Shown here: in pieces, positions 32,402-41,124 of the stretch
How positions within the stretch are numbered: the first letter of the stretch is position 1
Layout: each line of letters starts with the position of its first letter
Assembly (NCBI RefSeq): GCF_036013935.1
Contig: NZ_CP107902.1
Span: 8,465,001 to 8,529,000 of the forward strand
Reading direction: 5' to 3'
DNA from: Streptomyces sp. NBC_00461
GTDB lineage: Bacteria; Actinomycetota; Actinomycetes; Streptomycetales; Streptomycetaceae
Length of the DNA: 64,000 bases
Translations under genes and position numbers: made by a program
Notes under the pieces: generated by a model
What the model saw: the letters and a program-made list of their open reading frames with translations, nothing else
Databases searched by the model: none
What the model was told of the DNA's origin: nothing

Positions 32402-35137
32402 ATGGTGTCGGACAGCGGTGCGGCGGGTGCCGAACGGCAGCGGCTCCAGGAGGCCGACGTGGCCCGCGCGGCCTGGCGCCGGTGGGGCCCCTACCTCAGC
32501 GAACGCCAGTGGGGGACCGTCCGGGAGGACTACAGCCCCGACGGTGACGCCTGGTCGTACTTCACCCATGACCAGGCCCGCTCCCGCGCCTATCGGTGGG
32601 GCGAGGACGGCATCGCCGGCGTAAGCGACGACAAGCAGCGGCTGTGCTTCGCGCTCGCCCTGTGGAACGGCCGGGACCCCATCCTCAAGGAACGGATGTT
32701 CGGCCTGACCAACGCCGAGGGCAACCACGGCGAGGACGTCAAGGAGTACTACTTCCACCTCGACAGCACACCCACCCACTCGTACATGAAGTACCTGTAC
32801 AAGTACCCGCAGGGCGAGTTCCCCTACGCCGACCTCGTCGACACCAACAGGGCCCGCGGCCGCGGCGAATTCGAGTACGAGCTGCTCGACACCGGCATCT
32901 TCGACGAGGACCGCTACTTCGACGTCTTCGTCGAATACGCCAAACAGGGCCCCGAGGACGTGCTGGTCGAGATCACCGCGCACAACCGGGGCCCCGACGA
33001 AGCCACCCTCCACCTGCTGCCGACCCTCTGGTTCCGGCACACCTGGTCCTGGGCCGGCCCCGCCCCCGTACCGAGCCTGCACCAGACCGAGGACTCCGTC
33101 CGCGCCGATCACGAGGAACTCGGCCCGCGCCGGCTGTACGTCGACTCCGACGCCCCCGTCCTGTTCACCGAGAACGAGACGAACAACGAGCGCATCTTCG
33201 GCAGCCCGAACAGCACGCCGTACGTCAAGGACGGCATCGACCGGTACGTCGTCCACAGCGAGAGCACGGCCGTCAACCCCGCGCGGACCGGCACCAAGGC
33301 CGCCGTCCATCACGTGGTGGCGATCCCCGCCGGCGGCAGTACGACCCTGCGGCTGCGGCTGTCCGACACCGAACTCGCCGACCCCTGGGCCGAGTTCACC
33401 GCCACGATGGAGGCACGGCGGGCCGAGGCCGACGCCTTCTACGAGGACGTCGTCCCGGACGGCATGGGCGAGGACGAGCGCCGCCTGGTGCGGCAGGCGC
33501 TGGCCGGGATGCTGTGGAGCAAGCAGTACTACTACCTCGACGTCGAGCGATGGCTGGCCGAGCACGGCGTCGACCCGCTCGCCGCCGACCCCGGCGTCCG
33601 CAACAGCTCCTGGTACCACATGGTCAACGACGAGATCATGTCGATGCCGGACACCTGGGAGTACCCGTGGTTCGCGGCCTGGGACCTCGCCTTCCACACC
33701 GTCGCCCTGTCCATGGTCGACATCGGCTTCGCCAAGGGCCAGCTGGAGCTGCTCCTGCGCCGCCTCTATCTGCACCCCAACGGCCAGATCCCCGCGTACG
33801 AATGGAACTTCGGCGACGTCAACCCGCCCGTCCACGCCTGGGCGGTCCTGTTCGTCTACGAACTCGAGAAGCACCGCACGGGGCGCGCCGACCGAGCCTT
33901 CCTGGAGAACGCCTTCCAGAAGCTGACGAAGAACTTCACCTGGTGGCTCAACCGCAAGGACGTCGACGGCAACAACGTCTTCCAGGGAGGCTTCCTCGGC
34001 CTGGACAACATCGGCGTCTTCGACCGCAGCGCCCCCCTGCCGACCGGCGGCCACCTCGACCAGGCGGACGGCACCGCCTGGATGGCGCTGTACTGCCAGA
34101 ACCTCCTCGACATCGCCATCGAACTCGCCGTGGACAACCCGGTCTACATCGAGCAGGCGCAGATGCTGTTCGAGCATTTCGCCTGGATCGCGGTCGCCAT
34201 GAACCGCATCGGCAAGGACAACGCCAGCCTGTGGGACGAGGAGGACGGCTTCTTCTACGACGTGCTGCGGCTGCCCGACGGCAGCGCCACGCGGCTGAAG
34301 GTGCGGTCCCTGGTCGGCCTGATACCACTGGCGGCGACCAGTGTGATCGGCGGCCGAGCCAACCGCACCTTTCCCGAACTCGTGGAAGGGGCACGGGAGT
34401 TCATCCAGCGGCATCCGGCTGTCGAGGCCTTCGTGACACAGTATGCCGCCCCGCACCAGGGCGCCGACGGACGCTATCTGTTCGCGCTGTTCGGCGAGGA
34501 CCGGCTGCGCCGCATCCTGGCCAGGATGCTCGACGAGGAGGAGTTCCTGGGCCCGCACGGCATCCGGTCCCTCTCCCGCCACCACGCGGAGCACCCGTAC
34601 CACTTCGAGGTGAACGGCCAGACCTACGGCGTCGGTTATCTGCCCGCGGAGTCCGACTCCGGCATGTTCGGCGGCAACTCCAACTGGCGTGGCCCGGTCT
34701 GGTTCCCGATGAACCTCCTGCTGATCCGCGCCCTGCTGAACCTGCACGGCTATCACGGCCCCGGCTTCACCGTGGAATGCCCGACCGGCTCCGGCCGGCA
34801 GCTGAACCTGTACGAGGTCGCCCGCGAGATCTCCGACCGGCTCACCGCGACCTTCCTCGTCGGTCAGGACGGCCACCGGCCGGTGCACGGCGCACAGCCC
34901 AAGTTCGCCAAGGACCCGCACTGGAAGGACCTGATCCTCTTCTACGAGTACTTCCACGGCGACAACGGCGCGGGCCTCGGCGCCTCCCACCAGACCGGCT
35001 GGACCGGACTGGTCGCGGCCACCGCGACACTGTTCCACGTGGTCAGCGCCGACGACTGGCAGCGCGGCGGCCGGGACTCCCTGCGGCCGGTCGACGAACG
35101 CTTCACCGGCTCGGGTGACGAGGAGCCCCTGTCATGA
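32402..35137 (+). CDS. GH63/MGH1-like glycoside hydrolase
   Basis: A 911-residue cytosolic glycosidase of the GH63-like (alpha/alpha)6 barrel group. Conserved sections include MFGLTNAEGNHGEDVKEYYF, WEYPWFAAWDLAFHTVALSM (with the general-acid region) and SNWRGPVWFPMNLLLIRAL near the C-terminus (the usual catalytic base region). No signal peptide is present. The ATG at 32402 has GGGAGG six nt upstream. The stop overlaps the start of a GH13 gene (ATGA), so the two enzymes are made together and likely act on the same alpha-glucoside, for example a compatible solute or glucan fragment. Confidence 0.85.
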   Translation: MVSDSGAAGAERQRLQEADVARAAWRRWGPYLSERQWGTVREDYSPDGDAWSYFTHDQARSRAYRWGEDGIAGVSDDKQRLCFALALWNGRDPILKERMFGLTNAEGNHGEDVKEYYFHLDSTPTHSYMKYLYKYPQGEFPYADLVDTNRARGRGEFEYELLDTGIFDEDRYFDVFVEYAKQGPEDVLVEITAHNRGPDEATLHLLPTLWFRHTWSWAGPAPVPSLHQTEDSVRADHEELGPRRLYVDSDAPVLFTENETNNERIFGSPNSTPYVKDGIDRYVVHSESTAVNPARTGTKAAVHHVVAIPAGGSTTLRLRLSDTELADPWAEFTATMEARRAEADAFYEDVVPDGMGEDERRLVRQALAGMLWSKQYYYLDVERWLAEHGVDPLAADPGVRNSSWYHMVNDEIMSMPDTWEYPWFAAWDLAFHTVALSMVDIGFAKGQLELLLRRLYLHPNGQIPAYEWNFGDVNPPVHAWAVLFVYELEKHRTGRADRAFLENAFQKLTKNFTWWLNRKDVDGNNVFQGGFLGLDNIGVFDRSAPLPTGGHLDQADGTAWMALYCQNLLDIAIELAVDNPVYIEQAQMLFEHFAWIAVAMNRIGKDNASLWDEEDGFFYDVLRLPDGSATRLKVRSLVGLIPLAATSVIGGRANRTFPELVEGAREFIQRHPAVEAFVTQYAAPHQGADGRYLFALFGEDRLRRILARMLDEEEFLGPHGIRSLSRHHAEHPYHFEVNGQTYGVGYLPAESDSGMFGGNSNWRGPVWFPMNLLLIRALLNLHGYHGPGFTVECPTGSGRQLNLYEVAREISDRLTATFLVGQDGHRPVHGAQPKFAKDPHWKDLILFYEYFHGDNGAGLGASHQTGWTGLVAATATLFHVVSADDWQRGGRDSLRPVDERFTGSGDEEPLS

Positions 35138-36582
35138 CGGTCGTGTACGAGATCAACACCCTTGTCTGGCTGGGCGAGTTGAGCGGACGATACGGGCGGC
35201 GGGTCACCCTGGGCGACGTACCCGCCGAGGTCTGGGACGAGGTCGCCCGGCCCGGCGTCGACACGGTCTGGCTGATGGGTGTGTGGCAACGCAGCCCGGC
35301 CGGCCTCGCGATCGCCCTGCGCGACGAGCCCCTGCGCGCCTCGTTCCGCGACGCCCTGCCCGACCTCACCGAGGCGGACATCGCCGGATCCCCGTACTGC
35401 GTACGCGACTACGTCGTCGACGCGACCCTCGGCGGTCCGGCCGGGCTCGCCGAAGCCCGCTCGCAACTGGCCGCCCGAGGGCTGCGGTTGATCCTCGACT
35501 ACGTCCCCAACCACGTGGCCCCCGACCACCCGTGGCTCACCGCACGCCCGCACTGCCTGGTCCGCGGCACGCGCGACGACCTGGCCGGCGCGCCCGACGC
35601 CTTCGTCGAGGTCGACGGGCAGATCTACGCCCGCGGCCGCGACCCGTACTTCGCACCCTGGCCGGACGTCGTCCAGCTCAACGCCTTCAGCGACGACTTG
35701 CGCACGGCAGCCGTGGACACGCTCACCTCCCTCGGCGACCAGGCGGACGGTGTGCGCTGCGACATGGCGATGCTGATGATGAACGACGTGTTCGCCAAGA
35801 CCTGGGGGGACCGGGCCGGACCCCACCCCGCCGAGGACTTCTGGCCGTACGTCATCGAGCGGGTACGAGCGCACCACCCGGACCTCCTCTTCGTCGCGGA
35901 GGCGTACTGGGACCTCGAATGGGCCCTGCAGCAACAGGGCTTCGACCACTGCTACGACAAGCGGCTCTACGACCGGCTCCTCCACGAGGACGCCGCCTCG
36001 ACCCGCGCTCACCTCCAGTCGGACCTCACCTACCAGCGCGGCCTGGTCCGCTTCCTGGAGAACCACGACGAGCCCCGTGCTGCCGCTGCCCTCCCCGACG
36101 CCCGCCACCGCGCCGCGGCCGTCACGGTCGCCACCCTGCCCGGCGCGACGCTCTGGCACGAGGGCCAGTTCGAGGGTCGCAAGGTCCGCCTGCCGGTGTT
36201 CCTCTCGCGCCGCCCGCAGGAGCCCGTGGACGATCAACTCCGCGCCTTCTACAGCGAGTTGCTGCCCGCGGCAGCCGCCGTATGCGACGGCGACTGGCGT
36301 CTGCTGGACACGACCGGCTGGCCGGACAACGACAGCCACCGCAACCTGCTGGCCTGGAGCTGGACCGGCGCCGACACCCGCCACGTGGTGATCGTCAACT
36401 GCTCCGACAGCCCGGCCCAGGGCGAAGTGCCCCTGCCCTGGCCCGACCTGGCCGGCCGCCCCTGCCGGCTGACCGACCTGCTCTCGGCACAGACGTACGA
36501 CCGAGGCGGCGACGAGCTGCTCGCCCCGGGCCTGTTCGTCGACCTGCCCGGCTGGCATACCCACGTACTTTCCCTGATCTGA
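35134..36582 (+). CDS. GH13 alpha-amylase-family enzyme
   Basis: A 482-residue protein of the alpha-amylase superfamily. The catalytic residues can be placed: nucleophile Asp in GVRCDMAM, general acid Glu in FVAEAYWDLEW and transition-state Asp in FLENHDEPR; the region-I motif is DYVPNHVAPDH. No signal peptide, so it is cytosolic. It is translationally coupled to the GH63-like gene. The family includes hydrolases, sucrose/maltose phosphorylases and transglycosylases; which applies is not decided. It lacks the calcium-binding loops of secreted amylases. Confidence 0.85.
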   Translation: MTVVYEINTLVWLGELSGRYGRRVTLGDVPAEVWDEVARPGVDTVWLMGVWQRSPAGLAIALRDEPLRASFRDALPDLTEADIAGSPYCVRDYVVDATLGGPAGLAEARSQLAARGLRLILDYVPNHVAPDHPWLTARPHCLVRGTRDDLAGAPDAFVEVDGQIYARGRDPYFAPWPDVVQLNAFSDDLRTAAVDTLTSLGDQADGVRCDMAMLMMNDVFAKTWGDRAGPHPAEDFWPYVIERVRAHHPDLLFVAEAYWDLEWALQQQGFDHCYDKRLYDRLLHEDAASTRAHLQSDLTYQRGLVRFLENHDEPRAAAALPDARHRAAAVTVATLPGATLWHEGQFEGRKVRLPVFLSRRPQEPVDDQLRAFYSELLPAAAAVCDGDWRLLDTTGWPDNDSHRNLLAWSWTGADTRHVVIVNCSDSPAQGEVPLPWPDLAGRPCRLTDLLSAQTYDRGGDELLAPGLFVDLPGWHTHVLSLI

Positions 36583-36607
36583 CCGGCGGCCGTGGTAGAC
36601 AGCGACC

Positions 36608-36643
36608 ATGACCTACGCACACACGGCCGGCGGTCCACGATGA
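36608..36643 (+). CDS. Possible 11-codon upstream ORF coupled to the NUDIX gene
   Basis: The frame MTYAHTAGGPR ends in a TGA that overlaps the ATG of the NUDIX gene at 36640. No good Shine-Dalgarno precedes either start, so ribosomes finishing this peptide could restart on the NUDIX ATG. It could equally be chance. Low confidence. Confidence 0.25.
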   Translation: MTYAHTAGGPR

Positions 36644-37302
36644 CCGCCGGCGTCGACACCCCGGACCGCCGCGGCCGCACCGGCCTGGACCGGACCGGCC
36701 TGGATCTGACCGGCAACCCCCGCGTGAAGGTGCGGGACGTGAAGCTGCTCTCCAGCCACTGGTACGTGGAGCGCGCCACCACCTTCGAACTCCAGCGCGC
36801 CGACGGCACCTGGAGCACCCAGCAGCGCGAGACGCACGACCGCGGCAACGGCGCCACCATGCTGCTGTACGACGCCGACCGCGAAACCGTCCTGCTCACC
36901 CGGCAGTTCCGCTTCCCGGTGTATGTCAACGGTCACCCCGACGGCATGCTCGTCGAGACGCCGGGCGGACTCCTCGACGACGATGACGAGCACCCCGAAC
37001 TGGCCGTGCGACGCGAGGTGGTGGAGGAGACCGGGCACACCATCGGCGAGGTCCAGCACGTCTTCGACGTCTACATGAGTCCGGGCTCGGTCACCGAGCG
37101 CGTGAGCTTCTATGCCGCGGCCTACGGCCCCTCGACCCACACCCACGAGGGCGGCGGCCTCGACGAGGAGGGCGAGGACATCGAGATCGTCGAACTGCCC
37201 TTCCGCCGGGCCCTGGAGATGATCCGCAGCGGCGAGATCGCCGACGCCAAGACCATCATGCTGCTGCAGTGGGCGGCCCTGGACGGACCGTTCGCCGCAT
37301 AG
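36640..37302 (+). CDS. NUDIX hydrolase, NudK/ADP-ribose pyrophosphatase-like
   Basis: A 220-residue NUDIX enzyme. The NUDIX box starts GGLLDDDDEHPELAVRREVV and continues EETGH, matching GX5EX7REUXEEXGU closely. Its overall layout (VLLTRQFRFPVYVNGH, VYMSPGSVTERVSFYAA) is that of NudK/GDP-mannose or ADP-sugar pyrophosphatases. The N-terminal 30 residues are Asp/Arg/Thr rich and contain a GLDRTGLD repeat. It lies 57 bp after the GH13 gene and may follow the same transcript, which would link nucleotide-sugar turnover with glucoside breakdown. Confidence 0.85.
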   Translation: MTAGVDTPDRRGRTGLDRTGLDLTGNPRVKVRDVKLLSSHWYVERATTFELQRADGTWSTQQRETHDRGNGATMLLYDADRETVLLTRQFRFPVYVNGHPDGMLVETPGGLLDDDDEHPELAVRREVVEETGHTIGEVQHVFDVYMSPGSVTERVSFYAAAYGPSTHTHEGGGLDEEGEDIEIVELPFRRALEMIRSGEIADAKTIMLLQWAALDGPFAA

Positions 37303-37314
37303 CCGCGCACTCCC

Positions 37315-37382
37315 TTGACTTCGCGTGCGCTTCAACATGAAGACTCCCGTTCGTACCCGGACACCCGGGTGCGAACGGGAGG
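37315..37382 (+). promoter_or_regulatory. Promoter candidate and long hairpin covering the Shine-Dalgarno of the aldo/keto reductase
   Basis: TTGACT at 37315-37320 and AAGACT at 37340-37345 are spaced by 19 nt, as in MerR-type promoters. Directly after it a near-perfect 17-bp stem (37344-37360 with 37365-37381) closes a 4-nt loop. The GGGAGG ribosome-binding site at 37377-37382 lies in the right arm. The hairpin would hide that site in the mRNA, or its DNA form is an operator, or it terminates the upstream NUDIX transcript. Confidence 0.6.
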
Positions 37383-37388
37383 ACACCC

Positions 37389-38372
37389 ATGAAGTACCGC
37401 ACGATCGGAACCGACCCGAACAACCGTCGTGAGGTGAGCGCCCTCGCCCTGGGCGCGATGCTCATGGGCTCGCGGACGGACGAGGAGACGTCGTTCGCCC
37501 TGCTCGACCGCTATGTCGAGGCCGGCGGGAACTTCATCGACACCTCGGACAACTACGCCTTCTGGGAGGACGGAAGCCAGGGCGGCCAGAGCGAGGAACT
37601 CCTCGGGCGGTGGCGGCGCAGCCGCGGCATCGGCGACGAGATCGTCATCGCCACCAAGCTCGGCGCCCGCCCGCTCGCCCCCGGCACCAGCTACACCGAC
37701 AACCCGGAAGGCCTGTCCGCCAAGGTGATCCGCGAGTCCGCCGAACGCAGCCGGGAACGGCTCGGCGTGGAGAAACTGGACCTGCTCTACGCCCACATCG
37801 ACGACCCCACCGTCCCCCAGCGCGAGACGGTCGAGGGCTTCGCCGAACTCGTCGCTGAGGGCACGGTCGGCCTGCTCGGCGTGAGCAACCAGGCCGCATG
37901 GCGGGTGGAGCGGGCCCGCGCGATCGCGGCAGCTGCCGGTCTGCCGGGTTACGAGGTCCTCCAGTACTCCCACAGCCACCTGCGCCCACGCACCGACGTA
38001 CCCAGCGACCTGTTCCCGGACGGCAGTCTCGGCCACGCCGGCCCCGACCTGCTCAGCTACCTGCGGTCCGAGCCCGGCCTGACCCTGGTCGCCTACTCAC
38101 CACTCCTGAAGGGAGCCTACGTCCACGAGGACAGGCTCCCCTCCGACTACGACCACCCCGGCACCCAGGCCCGCCGCACCGTGCTGCACGAGGTGGCACG
38201 CGAGACCGGAGCAACCGTCAATCAGGTCGTCCTGTCCTGGCAGCTGACCGGAGACCTTCCGATCATCCCCCTGGCCGGCGTCTCGTCCCTGTCCCAGCTG
38301 GATGAGAACCTGTCGGCGATCGACCTGGAACTGACGCCGGAACAGCGGGAACGGCTGGACGCGGCACACTGA
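37389..38372 (+). CDS. Aldo/keto reductase
   Basis: A 327-residue NADPH-dependent aldo/keto reductase. The catalytic tetrad is visible in part: FIDTSDNYAFW (Asp and Tyr), then VIATKLGARP (Lys) and LLYAHIDDPT (His). The C-terminal part has VAYSPLLKGAYVHE and the cofactor-binding end. The substrate is an aldehyde or ketone not identifiable from sequence. It stands alone behind a 19-bp-spacer promoter and a hairpin over the Shine-Dalgarno, so expression is likely tightly controlled. A broken TfoX gene converges on it and runs into its 3' end. Confidence 0.88.
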   Translation: MKYRTIGTDPNNRREVSALALGAMLMGSRTDEETSFALLDRYVEAGGNFIDTSDNYAFWEDGSQGGQSEELLGRWRRSRGIGDEIVIATKLGARPLAPGTSYTDNPEGLSAKVIRESAERSRERLGVEKLDLLYAHIDDPTVPQRETVEGFAELVAEGTVGLLGVSNQAAWRVERARAIAAAAGLPGYEVLQYSHSHLRPRTDVPSDLFPDGSLGHAGPDLLSYLRSEPGLTLVAYSPLLKGAYVHEDRLPSDYDHPGTQARRTVLHEVARETGATVNQVVLSWQLTGDLPIIPLAGVSSLSQLDENLSAIDLELTPEQRERLDAAH

Positions 38373-38689
38373 CCGGACGCGGGGCCGGCGGCAAAGGCCC
38401 AGCCCTCGTCGATCCACTCGCCGAGCGCTTCGTCCTGCGTGACGGCGGACGAGGCGACCACGACCCGGCCGCGCATCGGGCGGCCCGTCATGTCGAACAG
38501 ACGGGCTCCGGCCGGGCCGGCGCGACGGCCATGTTCCCGCGGAGCAGGAAGGGCGATACCGCCGAACGTAACCTTCTCGGCCACGGCGGGATCGGCGGCC
38601 AGGCGCTGCCGGATCCGTTCGGCGAGTCCTTCGCCGTACGCCGTGAGGGGCCTCGATCCGGGCGCGCGGACGAGGAAGGGTGCCGTCAT
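38373..38689 (-). pseudogene. TfoX/Sxy N-terminal-domain gene broken by frameshift and deletion
   Basis: From an ATG at 38689 that overlaps the stop of the DHFR-like gene, the frame reads LVRAPGSRPLTAYGEGLAER and then VAEKVTFGGIALPAP. The next frame contains FLLRGNMAVAPA, the true TfoX_N continuation, so an extra C near 38560 shifts the frame. The middle of the domain is missing, and LFDMTGRPMRG, the C-terminal half, follows. No stop is found before the aldo/keto reductase, so the end is also lost. It is a decayed third gene of the sigma-factor operon. AGGAG precedes the start. Confidence 0.65.
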
Positions 38690-39243
38690 CGCCCGCTCCT
38701 GCGGTAGCGCGTGTGGACGAGGGGGCCCGCCTGCTCGGCCGACTCGCACTCCAGGTGCACGGGCGGGCCGCCCGCGGGGAAGAGTCGGTCGCCGGTGCCG
38801 AGGAGCGTGGGGAAGGTGATCAGACGGTACTCGTCGACCAGGTCCTCGGCCATCAGCATGTGGACGACGCTCAGGCTGCCGATGACGATCACGTCGCGCC
38901 GCTCCCGCTTGACCGCGTCCACCACGTCGCCGTCGAGGATCCGGGAGTTCGCCCAGGCCGAGACGTCGGTGAGGGTGCGGGTGGCGACGAGCTTCGCGGC
39001 GGCGTTCATGCGTGCGGCGAACGGGTCGTCGCGTCCCGGCCACAGCTGGGAGAACTGCTCCCAGGTGGTGCGGCCCAGCAGCATGACCCCGTCGTCCAGG
39101 ACGGCCCCGAGCCGGAACTTGTCCCCGGCGACCGCCTCGGGGCCGTGCCGGAACATCCAGCCGCCGCCCGGTGTGCCCCCGCGGCCGTCCGGGTCGGTCA
39201 CGATGCCGTCCAGCGTGGTGAATGCGATGACGATGACGCTCAT
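38686..39243 (-). CDS. Dihydrofolate-reductase-like (RibD C-terminal) protein
   Basis: A 185-residue protein of the DHFR/RibD-C fold, an NADPH-binding reductase family common in actinobacteria. It opens with MSVIVIAFTTLDGIVTDPDG, followed by LLGRTTWEQFSQLW and DVIVIGSLSVVHMLM, the last being the GSxxxxxxL nucleotide-binding part. It is not a housekeeping dihydrofolate reductase by length or motif. GAGGAC precedes the ATG at 39243. It lies 55 bp after an ECF sigma gene, a frequent partner; the reaction is unknown. Confidence 0.82.
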   Translation of the reverse strand: MSVIVIAFTTLDGIVTDPDGRGGTPGGGWMFRHGPEAVAGDKFRLGAVLDDGVMLLGRTTWEQFSQLWPGRDDPFAARMNAAAKLVATRTLTDVSAWANSRILDGDVVDAVKRERRDVIVIGSLSVVHMLMAEDLVDEYRLITFPTLLGTGDRLFPAGGPPVHLECESAEQAGPLVHTRYRRSGR

Positions 39244-39298
39244 GGCGATGTCCTCTCGATCGGTGGTCACCGGTATGTACCGGCGCCACCGGCCGGAC

Positions 39299-40237
39299 TC
39301 ATCGCCCGCGAGCGGATCCGTTCGAAGAAATCTCGCCGGGCAGGTCGAACGCCTCGAAGACCCGCGGGTCGGCGAACACCACGTTGTGTGCGACCTGCCC
39401 GCCGCTGACGGTGAAGACCTGGAGGGTGTGCAGGTGATGGGCGCCGTCCGGAGCCGGCGCGTACGCGGCGAGCGCCGGCTGACCGCCCGCCGTGAGCTGT
39501 CGCGTGACCCAGCCCGTCCCGCGCAGCGCGAACACCCGCTCCATGAACAGGCCGTAGTCGCGCCGGCCGCGGTACCACAACGGCACCGGCGGCATCTCCA
39601 GCACGGCCGCGTCGGTCAGCAGCCGTACGAGTGCGGGTACGTCGGCCGCCTCGAAGGCCCGCGCGTACCGCTGGACGGCCTCCCGCGCCTCGGCGTCGTC
39701 CGGTTCGGAGACCGAGCCCGGACCACCCACGTCGGCAACCGCCGCCCGGGCCCGCTGCAGCGAGCTGTTGACGGCCGCGACCGTCGTCCCGAGCTGCTCG
39801 GCGACCTCCGCGGCACTGAACTCCAGCACCTCCCGCAACACCAGCACCGCCCGCTGCCGGGCCGGCAGCACCTGCATCGCGGCCACCAGCGCCAGCCGCA
39901 GGTCGGCCCGCGCCTCGACGTCGTAGCGGGCGTCGGGGAACGGCTGGAGCCACGGAATGTCGAAGGCCGGCGTGAGCGGCGCCCCCGGGTCCTCGCTCGG
40001 CGCCCCGAGCCCCGACGGCAACGGCCGCCGCGCCCGCCCCTCCAGCGCGGTCAGGCACACATTCGTCGCGATCCGGTACAGCCAGGTCCGCACCGACGCG
40101 CGCGAGGCGTCGTACCGCTCACGGGCCTTCCACGCCCGCAGCATCGTCTCCTGCACCAGGTCCTCGGCCTCGTGGAACGAGCCCACCATCCGATAGCAGT
40201 ACGCCACCAGTTCGCCCCGGTACCGCTCAAGGTCCAT
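39299..40237 (-). CDS. ECF sigma factor of the SigG/SigJ type with C-terminal SnoaL domain
   Basis: A 312-residue RNA polymerase sigma factor. Region 2 is seen in YCYRMVGSFHEAEDLVQETM and WLYRIATNVCLTALEG; region 4 in LPARQRAVLVLREVLEFSAA and LGTTVAAVNSSLQRARA. After residue 190 a SnoaL-like domain follows (VRLLTDAAVLEMPPVPLWYR), as in the SigG/SigJ groups, which lack a separate anti-sigma factor and use this domain for control. The ATG at 40237 starts the MDLERYRGELVAY motif. It leads an operon with the DHFR-like gene and the broken TfoX gene. Confidence 0.9.
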   Translation of the reverse strand: MDLERYRGELVAYCYRMVGSFHEAEDLVQETMLRAWKARERYDASRASVRTWLYRIATNVCLTALEGRARRPLPSGLGAPSEDPGAPLTPAFDIPWLQPFPDARYDVEARADLRLALVAAMQVLPARQRAVLVLREVLEFSAAEVAEQLGTTVAAVNSSLQRARAAVADVGGPGSVSEPDDAEAREAVQRYARAFEAADVPALVRLLTDAAVLEMPPVPLWYRGRRDYGLFMERVFALRGTGWVTRQLTAGGQPALAAYAPAPDGAHHLHTLQVFTVSGGQVAHNVVFADPRVFEAFDLPGEISSNGSARGR

Positions 40238-40293
40238 AGGCCCATCATGGCGCACCCCTGGCGGGCTCCCGCCCGCTGTGCCTGACTGGAAGC

Positions 40294-41124
40294 ATGAGCC
40301 CACTTCCCACAGAGCGGTCCCTGAGCACCACCCCCGAAGGCCTCACGTGGGAGCCCAGCGAGCGCTGGGTGCGCGGCCGCAAGGGCGATGTCACCGTCGT
40401 CGACAGCCGGCACCCCGTCCTCGTCTGGGAGCCCGACCTGCCCGTACCGCAGTACGCCTTCCCGCGCGCGGACGTCCGCGCGGACCTTCTGCGCCCCGCC
40501 AAGAACCCGCACATCGGCACACACACCGGATCGCAGGTCTTCTACGATCTCGAAGTCGAGGGCGAGATGCTGGCGAACGCCGCCTGGACCTTCGCGGCCG
40601 ACGACCTGGCCGACCACATCGCCTTCGAGTGGTTCCGGCGCAGCGGCAGGGGACTCGACCACTGGTACGAGGAGGAGGAAGAGATCTTCATCCACCCCCG
40701 CGACCCCCACAAACGCGTCGACGCCATGGCCAGCAGCCGCCACGTCCAGGTCGAGATCGACGGCATGCTCGTCGCGGACACCCGCCACCCGGTGCTGCTC
40801 TTCGAGACCGGCCTGCCCACCCGGTACTACATCCCGCCCGAGGACGTCCGCCTCGACCTGCTCGAACCCACCGACCACCGCACCGGCTGCCCCTACAAGG
40901 GCACAGCCCAGTACTGGTCGTGGCATGCCGGGACCGACGTGCCGCCCAACCTCGTCTGGAGCTACCCGGAGCCGCTGCCCGCGGTGGGCCCCGTCCAGGG
41001 GCTGCTCGCCTTCTTCAACGAGACGGTCGACATCACAGTGGACGGGGAACGGCTGGAGCGCCCCGTCACACCGTTCAGTGCGATGCTCAGACCGCGCAGC
41101 CCACGTGGGCAAGCGCCTGCTTGA
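40294..41124 (+). CDS. Protein with two DUF427 domains
   Basis: A 276-residue protein carrying two related DUF427 modules. The first spans about residues 20-120 with VTVVDSRHPVLVWEPDLPVP and the second about 145-250 with VEIDGMLVADTRHPVLLFET and TRYYIPPEDVRLDLLEPT. Both share the VADSRHPVLL-type motif. The family is common in actinobacteria and of unknown biochemical function. It diverges from the ECF sigma gene with 56 bp between. The last 38 bp overlap the convergent NUDIX gene. Confidence 0.85.
   Translation: MSPLPTERSLSTTPEGLTWEPSERWVRGRKGDVTVVDSRHPVLVWEPDLPVPQYAFPRADVRADLLRPAKNPHIGTHTGSQVFYDLEVEGEMLANAAWTFAADDLADHIAFEWFRRSGRGLDHWYEEEEEIFIHPRDPHKRVDAMASSRHVQVEIDGMLVADTRHPVLLFETGLPTRYYIPPEDVRLDLLEPTDHRTGCPYKGTAQYWSWHAGTDVPPNLVWSYPEPLPAVGPVQGLLAFFNETVDITVDGERLERPVTPFSAMLRPRSPRGQAPA

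Noticed and set aside
32024..35038. Open frame of about 1000 codons on the minus strand opposite the GH63-like gene
   Set aside because: It mirrors the plus-strand gene, has repetitive Val/Gly/Glu composition typical of antisense frames in high-GC DNA, no ribosome-binding site and no recognisable domain.
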